A stretch of DNA of 52,327 nucleotides from Desulfovibrionaceae bacterium (GTDB lineage Bacteria > Desulfobacterota > Desulfovibrionia > Desulfovibrionales > Desulfovibrionaceae): contig CAJTFO010000006.1 of assembly GCA_910575755.1 (NCBI GenBank), positions 1 to 52,327 on the forward strand, written 5' to 3'. Shown in pieces: positions 7,215 through 15,220 of the stretch; positions within the stretch are counted from its first letter, which is position 1, and every line of letters begins with the position of its first letter. The position numbers and the translations under genes were made by a program. The notes under the pieces are model-generated. The model did not search any database. It was not told the origin of the DNA and saw only the letters and a program-made list of their open reading frames with translations.

Positions 7215-9530
7215 ATGCTCTACGCCCACAGCCTTCCGGATCAGGATGTTTCCCACTGGCAAAGCCTTGAAGCCCACCTGCGGGAGAGCGCCCGACGGGC
7301 CGAGGCATTCGGCAGCGCTTTCGGCGCGGGCAAATGGGCCGCGCTGGTCGCCCTATTGCACGATCTGGGCAAGGCCTCGCCAGAATTTCAGGACTACATC
7401 AGCGGGCGGAACGCACGCCGCCGCATTGACCATTCCACCGCCGGAGCACGCCTGCTTTTGCAGCGCTGGAAGGCCTGGGGCAAAGGGGGGGAATACATCG
7501 CCCTTTGGCTGGCCTATTGCATAGCCGGGCATCATGGCGGCCTGCCGGACCTGGGGGACGGCGCTTCGGATGCGGGCAGCCTGCGCGCCCGCCTGAACCC
7601 CGAGTATGTCATTCCCGACTACAGCGCCGGGCTGGATCCCGCGCTACTGGCCGACATTCCCCAGTTGGACGCCCTGTCCTTCCCTTTCCCCCTGCATAGA
7701 GAATATGCCGCCTTCAGCGTCAGCTTTTTTGTGCGCATGCTGTTCTCCTGTCTCACAGACGCGGATTTTCTGGACACAGAGCACTTTTACGCTCCGGAGA
7801 ATTGCCGGCAGCGCGGCTGCTGGCCCTCTCTGGAGACGCTTCACAAACGTCTGCAGGATTTTTTGTCCGCCAAAGGCTTTCTGCGCGTGACGCCGGGCGA
7901 CAGCCCCATCATATGGGCCAGAAAAGAAATTCTCGGTCACTGTCTGAACGGGGCCGCACTGCCGCCCGGCGCGTTCACCCTCACAGTGCCCACCGGCGGC
8001 GGCAAAACGCTCTCTTCGCTGGCCTTCGCTCTGGAGCACGCCCGGCAGCATCAACTGGACAGAGTCATTCTGGTGGCGCCCTACACCAGCATCATCGAAC
8101 AAAATGCCCAAGTACTGCGCGAAGCCCTTGGAGAAGACGCCATTCTTGAACACCACAGCAGCTATGTCCACCCCAACGAACAGACAGAGGTTCAGTGCGG
8201 CGAAAGCGAAATCCATCAGGGACAGGCGGCTCTGCCCTTCAGGCTGGCCGCCGAAAACTGGGATGCGCCGGTCATCGTCACCACGGCGGTACAGTTCTTT
8301 GAATCTCTGTTTTCCAGTCGTCCCTCGCGCTGCCGCAAACTGCACCATATGGCTCGCAGCGTGGTTATTCTGGACGAAGCGCAGATGCTGCCCGTTCCCT
8401 TGCTGGAACCTTCGGTGCTGGCGCTGCGGGAACTGACGGAGCATTATGGAACCAGCCTTGTGCTCTGCACCGCCACCCAGCCGGCGCTGCGCCGGGACGG
8501 CCCCCTGAAAAACGGCTTCGCACAGAACGGCCTGCGCGAACTGATCCCCACTGAGCGACTGGAAACGCTTTTCGATATCTTCACGAAGCAGCGGCGCATC
8601 CAGGTTTCCCAACCGGGCAAACTCAGCAATGACGAACTGGCCCGCCGTCTGCTGCAGGAGCATCAGGCGCTCTGCATCGTCAACAGCCGCGCCCAGGCCC
8701 GCGCGGCCTATGAAAGTCTGGGCGGCGACGAGGCCCACTTTCATCTGAGCGCGCGCATGACCCCGCGCCATCGCCTGCTGGTGCTGGATGCCGTGCGCCA
8801 ACGCCTGCGCCACGGGTTGCCCTGTCGGGTCATCAGCACATCCCTCATTGAATGCGGGGTGGACATCAGCTTTCCCTGCGTCTACCGGGCCCAATGCGGG
8901 CTGGATTCCGCGGCGCAGGCCGCGGGGCGCTGCAATCGTTCTGGCGAGCTGCCTGCCGGCAGCCTGCATATTTACACGCCGGGGCAGCCCCTTTCCTCCG
9001 CCCAGGCTGATCTTTATCTGCGCGCCTGCTTTTTCAGCCAGGTAGCGGAAGAACATGCGGACATCTTTTCCCCGGCTGCGGTGGAAGCCTATTTCAAAGC
9101 GCTTTACGGCTTCACGGATCTGGACAGGGAAGGTCTGCTGGCAGGGCTGCGCCAAAAAAATCCAGACTTTCCTCCCCATGCCTTTGACTTCCGGCAGATG
9201 GACGCCCGCTACCGTTTCATCACGGACGGCACGGCGCCGGTGATCATCGCGCACGGCGCGCAGGACGGCGGCGATCTGGCGGAAAAAAGCCATGCCCTTG
9301 TCCGCCGCCTGGAAGAGGAATGCCCGCCCAGCCGCCTGACCCTGCGCCTGCTGCAGGGGTACAGCGTGCAAATTTATCCGCATGAACTGCAAAAGCTGCG
9401 CGCGGCCGGCAATGTGGAAACCCTGCACGGCTGTTTTGACGTGCTGCGCAACGGCGCGGGCTATGACCCGAAGCTGGGTCTGTTGGTGGACGATCCCACC
9501 CGCCAGTCTCCGGAGGATTGCCTGTTTTAG
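7215..9530 (+). CDS. cas3: CRISPR helicase-nuclease Cas3 (HD + helicase)
   Basis: Effector nuclease-helicase of type I CRISPR, recruited by Cascade to shred target DNA (771 aa). The N-terminal HD domain has LLHDLGKAS (His49-Asp50), DHSTAGARLL and AGHHGGL. The SF2 helicase follows: Walker A VPTGGGKT near 260, DEAQ box LDEAQ near 385, LCTATQPAL, then STSLIECGVDISF and QAAGRCNRSGE in the second RecA fold. Start ATG 7215 is preceded by AAGGAG. It is separated from cas5c by 276 bp that hold its own promoter and a crRNA-like RNA, so cas3 may be expressed independently of the rest. Confidence 0.96.
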   Translation: MLYAHSLPDQDVSHWQSLEAHLRESARRAEAFGSAFGAGKWAALVALLHDLGKASPEFQDYISGRNARRRIDHSTAGARLLLQRWKAWGKGGEYIALWLAYCIAGHHGGLPDLGDGASDAGSLRARLNPEYVIPDYSAGLDPALLADIPQLDALSFPFPLHREYAAFSVSFFVRMLFSCLTDADFLDTEHFYAPENCRQRGCWPSLETLHKRLQDFLSAKGFLRVTPGDSPIIWARKEILGHCLNGAALPPGAFTLTVPTGGGKTLSSLAFALEHARQHQLDRVILVAPYTSIIEQNAQVLREALGEDAILEHHSSYVHPNEQTEVQCGESEIHQGQAALPFRLAAENWDAPVIVTTAVQFFESLFSSRPSRCRKLHHMARSVVILDEAQMLPVPLLEPSVLALRELTEHYGTSLVLCTATQPALRRDGPLKNGFAQNGLRELIPTERLETLFDIFTKQRRIQVSQPGKLSNDELARRLLQEHQALCIVNSRAQARAAYESLGGDEAHFHLSARMTPRHRLLVLDAVRQRLRHGLPCRVISTSLIECGVDISFPCVYRAQCGLDSAAQAAGRCNRSGELPAGSLHIYTPGQPLSSAQADLYLRACFFSQVAEEHADIFSPAAVEAYFKALYGFTDLDREGLLAGLRQKNPDFPPHAFDFRQMDARYRFITDGTAPVIIAHGAQDGGDLAEKSHALVRRLEEECPPSRLTLRLLQGYSVQIYPHELQKLRAAGNVETLHGCFDVLRNGAGYDPKLGLLVDDPTRQSPEDCLF

Positions 9531-9549
9531 TCTATGCAAAGTAATTGAA
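9530..9549 (-). promoter_or_regulatory. Target site of the crRNA-like RNA upstream of the cas5c promoter
   Basis: On the minus strand the site reads TTC (complement of 9547-9549), then AATTACTTTGCATAGAC (9546 down to 9530). The sequence after the handle of the RNA at 9680-9770 is AATTATTGGGCTTAGAC. They agree at 13 of 17 positions, with mismatches at 6, 8, 9 and 12. Positions 6 and 12 are the flipped-out bases that type I effectors ignore. The PAM abuts the -35 box at 9550, so a bound Cascade would sit against RNA polymerase. Confidence 0.75.
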
Positions 9550-9578
9550 TTGATAATGTATGCCGTCTCTGCTATTAT
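9550..9578 (+). promoter_or_regulatory. Promoter between cas3 and cas5c
   Basis: TTGATA (9550-9555), exactly 17 bp, TATTAT (9573-9578): each hexamer is one base off the sigma-70 consensus. Expected start near 9585. It would transcribe the palindrome at 9616-9645, the crRNA-like element and possibly cas5c-cas8c-cas7c-cas4-cas1-cas2. It is the strongest promoter-like sequence in the cas region and directly borders the predicted guide target. Confidence 0.75.
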
Positions 9579-9594
9579 GCGACCTGAGAGGGGC

Positions 9595-9714
9595 ATGGCA
9601 AAAACTCTCTCAGACTGGATGTGGCCTGCGCGCAGGCCACATCCACAGCAAAGGAGGAATACAGGAGCGCGCCACCTTGGTCGGCGCATGCGTATGCGCC
9701 GTGGATTGAAATAA
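9595..9714 (+). CDS. Small basic ORF, possible creT-like element
   Basis: Thirty-nine codons start at ATG 9595, ten nt after the predicted transcription start, and end TAA 9712-9714 exactly at the end of the repeat-like element. The peptide begins MAKTLSDWMW and is very rich in Arg after residue 12. GAGAGGGG lies immediately upstream but too close for an ideal ribosome-binding site. A strong AAAGGAGG (9650-9657) inside it has no ATG at a normal distance. Position (between the guide target and the guide) is that of creT toxin genes in CreTA modules. It could equally be non-coding leader. Confidence 0.25.
   Translation: MAKTLSDWMWPARRPHPQQRRNTGARHLGRRMRMRRGLK
9616..9645. repeat. 30-bp perfect palindrome in the cas5c leader
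   Basis: Two arms of TGGATGTGGCCTGCG are joined without a loop (centre 9630/9631). As RNA it would form a very stable hairpin about 30 nt after the predicted start and just before AAAGGAGG. There is no T-run after it, so it is not a standard terminator for cas3. It may be a protein operator, an RNA stability element or a processing signal. Confidence 0.8.
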
Positions 9715-9770
9715 TTATTGGGCTTAGACAGCGGCCGCGCGCGCTTCCGCCGCGCGGGCATTTCCGAAAC
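9680..9770 (+). ncRNA. crRNA-like RNA (CreA/CreR-type) between cas3 and cas5c
   Basis: 9680-9712 matches the array repeat at its first four bases (GTCG) and at CGTGGATTGAAA near its 3' end. The stem is replaced by GGCGCAT-gcgt-ATGCGCC, a perfect 7-bp hairpin. The handle is ATTGAAAT where the array has ATTGAAAC. A psi-spacer of about 26 nt begins AATTATTGGGCTTAGAC. A degenerate second repeat ends at 9770: hairpin CCGCGCG/CGCGCGG at 9735-9757, then ...GAAAC. Base-pair-preserving change in the stem suggests selection for an RNA that Cas5c can process. Its psi-spacer partly matches the promoter upstream. Known relatives (CreA, CreR) guide Cascade to repress rather than cleave. Confidence 0.8.
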
Positions 9771-9806
9771 GGACGACGCCGGAACCGGCATATTCAGGAG
9801 GTTCGC

Positions 9807-10475
9807 ATGGCCTATGGCACAGCACTGCACGTCTGGGGTGAATATGCCTTATTCACACGACCGGAAACAAAATCTGAACGCATGTCTTATGAAGTTATAA
9901 CTCCATCAGCGGCGCGCGGCATTCTTGAAGCGTTGCACTGGAAGCCGGCCATACGCTGGATAATTGACAAGCTGCACATCCTGAATCCCATCCGCTTTGA
10001 TTCCATACGCCGTAACGAGCTGGACTGCAAGGGTTCGGCGAAGAATGCGGCTCAGGCCATGAAACATGCGACACCGCTGCACATCTGCGTGGAGGATGCG
10101 CGGCAGCAGCGGGCCTCGCTGGTGCTGCGCCAGGTGGCCTATGTGATTGAGGCCCACTTTGAACTGACGGACAAGGCCGGGCCGGGCGATAACGCGGGAA
10201 AACATCTGGATATTTTCACCCGCCGGGCCAGAGCCGGGCAATGCTTTCACCGGCCCTGCCTGGGCTGTCGCGAGTTTCCCGCCCATTTCGCATTGCTGGA
10301 AGACAGCCTGCCGCCATCCCAACTGGCCCGCGACGCGCCACGCGATCTGGGCTGGATGCTCTATGATCTGGATTTCGCCCACGGCATGCGGCCCATTTTT
10401 TATCGGCCCCGCCTGGAGGGCGGCATCATTGACGTGGCGGACTGCCTGCGCCGGTCCAAGGAGGCGCGCGCATGA
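9807..10475 (+). CDS. cas5c: Type I-C Cas5c (Cas5d) crRNA endoribonuclease
   Basis: In type I-C there is no Cas6. Cas5c cuts the repeat hairpin to release crRNA and stays bound to the 5' handle in Cascade. The 222-aa protein opens MAYGTALHVWGEYALFTRPE and contains MSYEVITPSAARGILEALHW and AQAMKHATPLHI, typical of Cas5d; the C-terminal part is DLDFAHGMRPIFYRPRLEGG. ATG 9807 is chosen for its CAGGAGG. The in-frame extension to 9621 covers the crRNA-like RNA and is not coding. Its stop overlaps the cas8c start. Confidence 0.95.
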   Translation: MAYGTALHVWGEYALFTRPETKSERMSYEVITPSAARGILEALHWKPAIRWIIDKLHILNPIRFDSIRRNELDCKGSAKNAAQAMKHATPLHICVEDARQQRASLVLRQVAYVIEAHFELTDKAGPGDNAGKHLDIFTRRARAGQCFHRPCLGCREFPAHFALLEDSLPPSQLARDAPRDLGWMLYDLDFAHGMRPIFYRPRLEGGIIDVADCLRRSKEARA

Positions 10476-12199
10476 TTCTGAGCGAACTGACGGCCTTTTA
10501 CCAGCGCATGCTGAAAGAACAGAATGTGGAGTTGCCCCCGCCCGGCTACAGCCGGGAACTGATCGGTTTTGTTCTGGTGCTGACGCGCCAGGGCGTTCTG
10601 CGCCGCATTCTGCCCCGCCTGGACGACAAGGGCAAGGCCCGTCCCCTGCTGGTTCCCGCGCCGCGCAAGCAATCCGGTTCCGGCATCAGCCCCAATCTCT
10701 TCTGGGACAACACCGGCTATCTGCTGGGCGTGGACGGCAAGGGCAATCCCCAACGCAGCGCCAAAACATTCGCCGCTTTCCGGCAGGACCACACAGCGCT
10801 GGCCCGCGATACCCGCAACGTCAGGCTTGAGGCTGTGGCCGCCTTTCTGGAAGCATGGCGACCCGAAATGTTTGCGGATCTGGAGGTTGGCCCGCGTATT
10901 CTGGACAAAAACGGCGTCTTTCAGATTGAAGAAGATGAAGGTTTTTTGCATGAGCAAGCCGATATCCGCCGCATCTGGGAGGAACAACGCCGCGCCGGAG
11001 AGCAAGAGCCGAGCGGCATCTGCCTGGCGACGGGCAAAACCGCGCCCATCGCCCGCATTCATCCGCCTGTCAGGGGCGTCAGCGGGGCCAATCCCACCGG
11101 CGCGGCCCTGGTGTCCTTCAACTGCGATGCCTTTGAATCCTACGGAAAAAGCCAGAGCTTCAACGCGCCGGTGAGCAACGAGGCCGCCGAAGCCTATACC
11201 GCGGCCCTGAATTTTCTGCTGCAAAAAGACAGCGGGCATTGCCTGCGCCTGGGCTCCACCAGCCTTGTTTTCTGGACCGAGCAGCCCGGCCCGGCGGAAA
11301 AGATCTTTGTCCCCTGCCTGCTCTGTGAGGACGACGAGAAGCTCGACGCGGGCACGGCTGAAGACCGGGAACTGCTGGGCAGGACGCGCGCCGTCCTGCG
11401 CGCCGCGCGTGAGGGGAAAAAACCGGCGGACGCTGACCTGGCGGCCCTGCGCGCGGCGGAAACGCGGTTCTTTCTGCTGGGCCTGAAGCCCAATCAGGCC
11501 CGCCTAGGCGTCAGCCTGTGGCAAATCTCCTCATTGGGGCAACTGCTGGAAAACCTCGGTCGCCATTACCACGATCTGGCGCTTGCGCCACAGTACGCCA
11601 ATGACCCTCCATTGCCGCCGCTCTGGATGCTGCTGCGCGAGCTGGCCCCGCAGGGCAAAACGGAAAATATTCCGGCAGGTCTGGGCGAAGCCCTGTCCCG
11701 CGCCGTGCTTTCAGGCGGTCGCTACCCTGAAAATCTGCTGGCCATTGTCGTGCAGCGCATCCGTTCGGATAAAAACATTTCCTATTTGCGCGCGGCGCTG
11801 CTTAAGGCATTTTTGCTGCGCAACCACCCTTCACAAGGAGTGCGGACCATGACTCTTGACGACAGCCGTAAAGATCGTCCCTATCTGCTGGGCAGGCTTT
11901 TCGCCCTGCTGGAAAAAACGCAAAGCGACGCCGTGGGTTCCGTGGGAGCCTCCATCAAGGATCGCTACATCGGCGCCGCATCCGCCACGCCGCTTCTGGT
12001 CTTTCCGCAACTTTTGCGCCTGGCTCAGCATCATATCAGCAAGGCGGACTACGGCAAATATGATGAGGACAAAATAGCCGACGTCATGCGGCACATCGAC
12101 GCTTTTCCGCCCCATCTGAGTCTACAGGAACAGGGGGATTTCTTCATAGGCTATTATCATCAGCGTGTCGTCAATTATCAGAAAAAGGAAAAGGAGTAA
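10472..12199 (+). CDS. cas8c: Type I-C Cas8c (Csd1) large subunit
   Basis: Large Cascade subunit responsible for PAM recognition (575 aa, usual size). Family features are the N-terminus ILSELTAFYQRM, the block FWDNTGYLLGVD, ICLATGKTAPIARIHPPVRG near residue 190, and VSFNCDAFESYGKSQ. ATGA overlap with cas5c implies coupling. The last 116 codons can also be translated separately as the small subunit (see the internal start at 11849). Confidence 0.95.
   Translation: MILSELTAFYQRMLKEQNVELPPPGYSRELIGFVLVLTRQGVLRRILPRLDDKGKARPLLVPAPRKQSGSGISPNLFWDNTGYLLGVDGKGNPQRSAKTFAAFRQDHTALARDTRNVRLEAVAAFLEAWRPEMFADLEVGPRILDKNGVFQIEEDEGFLHEQADIRRIWEEQRRAGEQEPSGICLATGKTAPIARIHPPVRGVSGANPTGAALVSFNCDAFESYGKSQSFNAPVSNEAAEAYTAALNFLLQKDSGHCLRLGSTSLVFWTEQPGPAEKIFVPCLLCEDDEKLDAGTAEDRELLGRTRAVLRAAREGKKPADADLAALRAAETRFFLLGLKPNQARLGVSLWQISSLGQLLENLGRHYHDLALAPQYANDPPLPPLWMLLRELAPQGKTENIPAGLGEALSRAVLSGGRYPENLLAIVVQRIRSDKNISYLRAALLKAFLLRNHPSQGVRTMTLDDSRKDRPYLLGRLFALLEKTQSDAVGSVGASIKDRYIGAASATPLLVFPQLLRLAQHHISKADYGKYDEDKIADVMRHIDAFPPHLSLQEQGDFFIGYYHQRVVNYQKKEKE
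11849..12199 (+). CDS. cas11c: Cas11c small subunit from internal start in cas8c
   Basis: ATG 11849 is codon 460 of cas8c and is preceded by AAGGAG with 8-nt spacing, a better ribosome-binding site than many true starts here. The product is 116 aa (MTLDDSRKDRPYLLGRLFAL...), helical and basic. Type I-C Cascade is known to contain Cas11c made by internal initiation within cas8c, as in D. vulgaris. Position, size and ribosome-binding site agree with that. Confidence 0.8.
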   Translation: MTLDDSRKDRPYLLGRLFALLEKTQSDAVGSVGASIKDRYIGAASATPLLVFPQLLRLAQHHISKADYGKYDEDKIADVMRHIDAFPPHLSLQEQGDFFIGYYHQRVVNYQKKEKE

Positions 12200-12202
12200 G
12201 CC

Positions 12203-13072
12203 ATGTCCGCTCTTGCCAACCGTTATGAATTTGTTCTGCTGTTTGATGTGGAAAACGGCAATCCCAACGGCGACCCGGACGCGGGCAACCTGCCCCGTCT
12301 TGATCCGGAAACCGGCTGCGGCCTGGTTACTGATGTCTGCCTGAAGCGCAAGATCCGCAATTATGTGGAGCTGGCGCACAACGGCGCGGAAGGTTGCAAG
12401 ATTTATATTCAGGAAAAAGCCGTGCTCAACCAGCGCCATGAACTGGCCTACAAGGCCTGCGGCCTGGAACCGAACAAAAAAGACAAGCGCCTGCCCAAAA
12501 AAACGGAGGACGCCGCCCGCATCACGGCCTGGATGTGCGCCAATTTTTACGATGTGCGCGCCTTCGGGGCCGTCATGAGTACGGAAATCAACTGCGGCCA
12601 GGTGCGCGGCCCTGTCCAGTTGGCCTTTGCCCGCAGCGTGGAACCCATTGTGCCGCAGGAGGTCAGCATTACCCGCATGGCCGTCACCAATGAGAAAGAC
12701 CTGGAAAAAGAACGCACTATGGGTCGCAAAGCCATCGTGCCCTATGGCCTCTATCGTGCAGAGGGCTATATATCCGCGCCCTTTGCGGAAAAAACCGGCT
12801 TCAGCGAAGAAGATCTTGACCTGTTGTGGGAAGCGCTGCTCAACATGTTCGAGCATGATCACTCCGCGGCGCGCGGCAAGATGAGCGCGCGGAAACTGAT
12901 TGTGTTCAAGCATGCCAACCGTCTGGGCAACATGCCCGCGCACGCCCTGTTCGAGCGCGTCACCGTGACGCGCAAGGATGACGGGGCCGGCCCGGCCAGG
13001 GCCTTCAGCGACTATGACGTTCAGGTGCGGCGCGACGGCCTGGAATCCGTCGAAATTCAGGAAAAACTATAA
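12203..13072 (+). CDS. cas7c: Type I-C Cas7c (Csd2) backbone subunit
   Basis: Repeated backbone subunit that coats the crRNA spacer (289 aa). Hallmark [19 protein letters not shown] is near residues 14-32, followed by [12 protein letters not shown]. Later blocks are [19 protein letters not shown] and [25 protein letters not shown] before the ATG overlaps the very end of cas8c, giving a 3-bp gap. Strong expression relative to neighbours would fit its multi-copy role. Confidence 0.97.
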   Translation: MSALANRYEFVLLFDVENGNPNGDPDAGNLPRLDPETGCGLVTDVCLKRKIRNYVELAHNGAEGCKIYIQEKAVLNQRHELAYKACGLEPNKKDKRLPKKTEDAARITAWMCANFYDVRAFGAVMSTEINCGQVRGPVQLAFARSVEPIVPQEVSITRMAVTNEKDLEKERTMGRKAIVPYGLYRAEGYISAPFAEKTGFSEEDLDLLWEALLNMFEHDHSAARGKMSARKLIVFKHANRLGNMPAHALFERVTVTRKDDGAGPARAFSDYDVQVRRDGLESVEIQEKL

Positions 13073-13089
13073 ACCGAAGAGTTCTGTGT

Positions 13090-13719
13090 ATGGATGAAGC
13101 GGACCTTGTGCCCCTTTCCGCATTGCAGCACTATGCCTATTGCCCCAGGCAGTGCGCGCTGATTCACCTGGAGCAGATCTGGGAGGAAAACAGCCACACA
13201 GCCGAGGGGCGGCTCATGCACAAGCATGCCCACAGTGGAGAAAGCACAGCGCGCGGCCAGGTTCGTCTTGTGACGGACCTGCCGTTGCGCTCCCTCCGCC
13301 TGGGCGTCAGCGGCAAGGCGGATGTGGTGGAATTCAGGCTTTGCGGCGGCGCATGGCGGCCCTATCCCGTGGAATACAAAAAGGGGTCGCCGCACGGGCA
13401 TGCCGAGGCCGATGCCGTGCAGGTTTGCGCACAGGCCCTCTGTCTTGAGGAAATGCTGGAAACGTCCATCCCCGAAGCGGCCATCTTTTACGGCGCGCAG
13501 CGGCGCAGAAGCATCGTGCCGCTCACAGAGGAACTGCGCCGAAAAAGCGCGGATATCGCCCTGGCCGTGCATGAGCTTTTCCGCAGCGGTAAAACGCCTC
13601 TTCCGGAAAATCGGGGCCATTGCGCGGCCTGCTCTCTTCAAAACGCCTGCATGCCCGCCGCGGTGGAAAAATCCGCGCGGGCCTCGCGCTATCTTGAAGC
13701 ACTGTGGAGCGAATCATGA
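13090..13719 (+). CDS. cas4: Cas4 adaptation nuclease
   Basis: RecB-like nuclease with an iron-sulfur cluster that trims prespacers and selects the PAM (209 aa). Cluster cysteines are visible at YCPRQC (18 and 22) and in the C-terminal CAACSLQNAC (near 178-187). Nuclease motifs are GKADVVEF and PVEYKKG. It lies directly before cas1 with overlapping stop and start, as usual for I-C adaptation modules. Confidence 0.95.
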   Translation: MDEADLVPLSALQHYAYCPRQCALIHLEQIWEENSHTAEGRLMHKHAHSGESTARGQVRLVTDLPLRSLRLGVSGKADVVEFRLCGGAWRPYPVEYKKGSPHGHAEADAVQVCAQALCLEEMLETSIPEAAIFYGAQRRRSIVPLTEELRRKSADIALAVHELFRSGKTPLPENRGHCAACSLQNACMPAAVEKSARASRYLEALWSES

Positions 13720-14747
13720 AACGCCACCTGAACACGCTTTTTGTGACCACGCAAAACACCTGGCTGTCCAAGGACGGCGAGTGCGTCAGTCTGCGCGCGG
13801 AAGGCCGGGAACTGGGAAAAGTTCCCATCCACACCATCGGGTCGCTGGTCTGTTTCGGGCAGGTCAGTTGCAGTTCCTTTCTGCTGGGGCATTGCGCCCA
13901 AAACGGCGTGGCCGTGTCCTGGCTCACGGAAAACGGGCGCTTCATGGCCGCAATGCACGGCCCCACCACAGGCAATGTGCTGTTGCGGCGCGAGCAGTAT
14001 CGCAAAACGGACAATGTGGAAGGAGCGCTCCCCCTGGCCCGCGCCTTCATCACCGGCAAGATTGTCAATTGCCGCACTGTGTTGCGGCGGGCGGCCAGAG
14101 AACACCCTGAGGAGCATGCCGACGGCGGGCTGGCGCGGATCTGTGAAAGTCTCACATCCTGCCTGCAGCGCCTGCCCCAGGCGCGGTCGCTGGATGAAAT
14201 CCGCGGTCTGGAGGGCGAGGCGGCCGGAATGTACTTCAGCGTTTTTAATCGCCTCATCTCGCCCAGGGCGAAAGGCATACGCTTCACCGGCCGCAGTCGC
14301 CGCCCGCCGCTGGATGAGATCAATTGCCTGCTTTCCTTCTTGTATACTTTGCTGGCGGCGGATCTGCGCGGGGCCATTGAAAGCGTCGGGCTTGATCCCG
14401 CCGTGGGTTTTCTGCATCGGGACAGGCCTGGCAGACCGAGCCTCGCCCTGGATATGATGGAGGAATTTCGCCCTGTACTGGCGGACAGGCTGGCGCTGAC
14501 GCTGGTCAACAGGGGGCAGATCCGGGCGAAGGATTTTGAGCAGACCGCGTCCGGGGCTGTTCTTCTGAAGGAAAAAGCCCGCAAGGAAGTGCTTGTGGCC
14601 TACCAGGAGCGCAAACGTGAGGAAATACTGCACCCCTTTCTGAATGAACGCATGACCACGGGCCTGCTCTGGCATATGCAGGCGCGCCTGCTGGCGCGGC
14701 ATATCCGGGGAGAGATGGACGCCTACCCGCCCTTTGTCATCAGGTGA
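13716..14747 (+). CDS. cas1: Cas1 integrase
   Basis: Metal-dependent spacer integrase (343 aa, I-C subfamily). Catalytic Glu lies in IRGLEGEAAGMYFSVFN, with His and Asp in GFLHRDRPGRPSLALDMMEE. ATG 13716 is used: it overlaps the cas4 stop (ATGA) and has GGAG six nt upstream. The alternative GTG 13704 would add four residues. Four bp separate it from cas2. Confidence 0.96.
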   Translation: MKRHLNTLFVTTQNTWLSKDGECVSLRAEGRELGKVPIHTIGSLVCFGQVSCSSFLLGHCAQNGVAVSWLTENGRFMAAMHGPTTGNVLLRREQYRKTDNVEGALPLARAFITGKIVNCRTVLRRAAREHPEEHADGGLARICESLTSCLQRLPQARSLDEIRGLEGEAAGMYFSVFNRLISPRAKGIRFTGRSRRPPLDEINCLLSFLYTLLAADLRGAIESVGLDPAVGFLHRDRPGRPSLALDMMEEFRPVLADRLALTLVNRGQIRAKDFEQTASGAVLLKEKARKEVLVAYQERKREEILHPFLNERMTTGLLWHMQARLLARHIRGEMDAYPPFVIR

Positions 14748-14750
14748 CGC

Positions 14751-15041
14751 ATGCTTGTTCTGGTAAGCTACGACGTCAATACCGAAGACACGGCGGGGCG
14801 GCGACGCCTGCGGCGCATTGCCCGGCATTGTCAGAACTGGGGACAGCGCGTGCAATTCTCTGTCTTTGAATGCGTCGTGGACCCGGCGCAGTGGAAAAAC
14901 CTGCGCGCGGCATTGCTCAATGAAATGGATCAGGACAAGGACAGCCTGCGCTTTTATTTTCTCGGCAGTTCCTGGCGAGGCAAGATAGAACACTGGGGCG
15001 TTAAGCCAGGCTACGATCCTGAGGGACCGCTGATTTTCTGA
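14751..15041 (+). CDS. cas2: Cas2 adaptation protein
   Basis: Structural partner of Cas1 in spacer integration (96 aa). The N-terminal ferredoxin-like strand MLVLVSYDVNTEDTAG carries the conserved Asp, followed by RRLRRIARHCQNWGQRVQFSVFEC, the typical Cas2 signature. AGGTGA, overlapping the cas1 stop, serves as ribosome-binding site. Last gene of the cas operon, 180 bp from the first CRISPR repeat. Confidence 0.96.
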   Translation: MLVLVSYDVNTEDTAGRRRLRRIARHCQNWGQRVQFSVFECVVDPAQWKNLRAALLNEMDQDKDSLRFYFLGSSWRGKIEHWGVKPGYDPEGPLIF

Positions 15042-15220
15042 AGCGGACACCTCAAGCTGACGGCTTTTTGCAGAGAGGTGCGCGCATCATGTAATACGTT
15101 GAAATACAAGATGATAATTATACAAATATACATAGGACGAAAATCCGGGCAGCATCAAGAGGCAGATTCCCGCAATGGTTCCCGTAAACCCTTTACACGC
15201 GCAGGCTGAGACCTGCCGCT
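15042..15220 (+). promoter_or_regulatory. CRISPR leader
   Basis: Non-coding DNA between cas2 and the first repeat. The central part (about 15090-15145) is AT-rich, with TTGAAA near 15099 and several TATACA/TATACAT-like hexamers that could give the array promoter. The last 40 bp are GC-rich. Its position on the cas side sets the array direction: newest spacers at 15253, oldest at the distal end. Confidence 0.75.

Noticed and set aside
9616..9645. Terminator of cas3
   Set aside because: Very strong stem but no T-run behind it, and it lies downstream of a new promoter.
9621..9806. N-terminal extension of cas5c
   Set aside because: Runs through the crRNA-like element; ATG 9807 has CAGGAGG and the normal Cas5c N-terminus.
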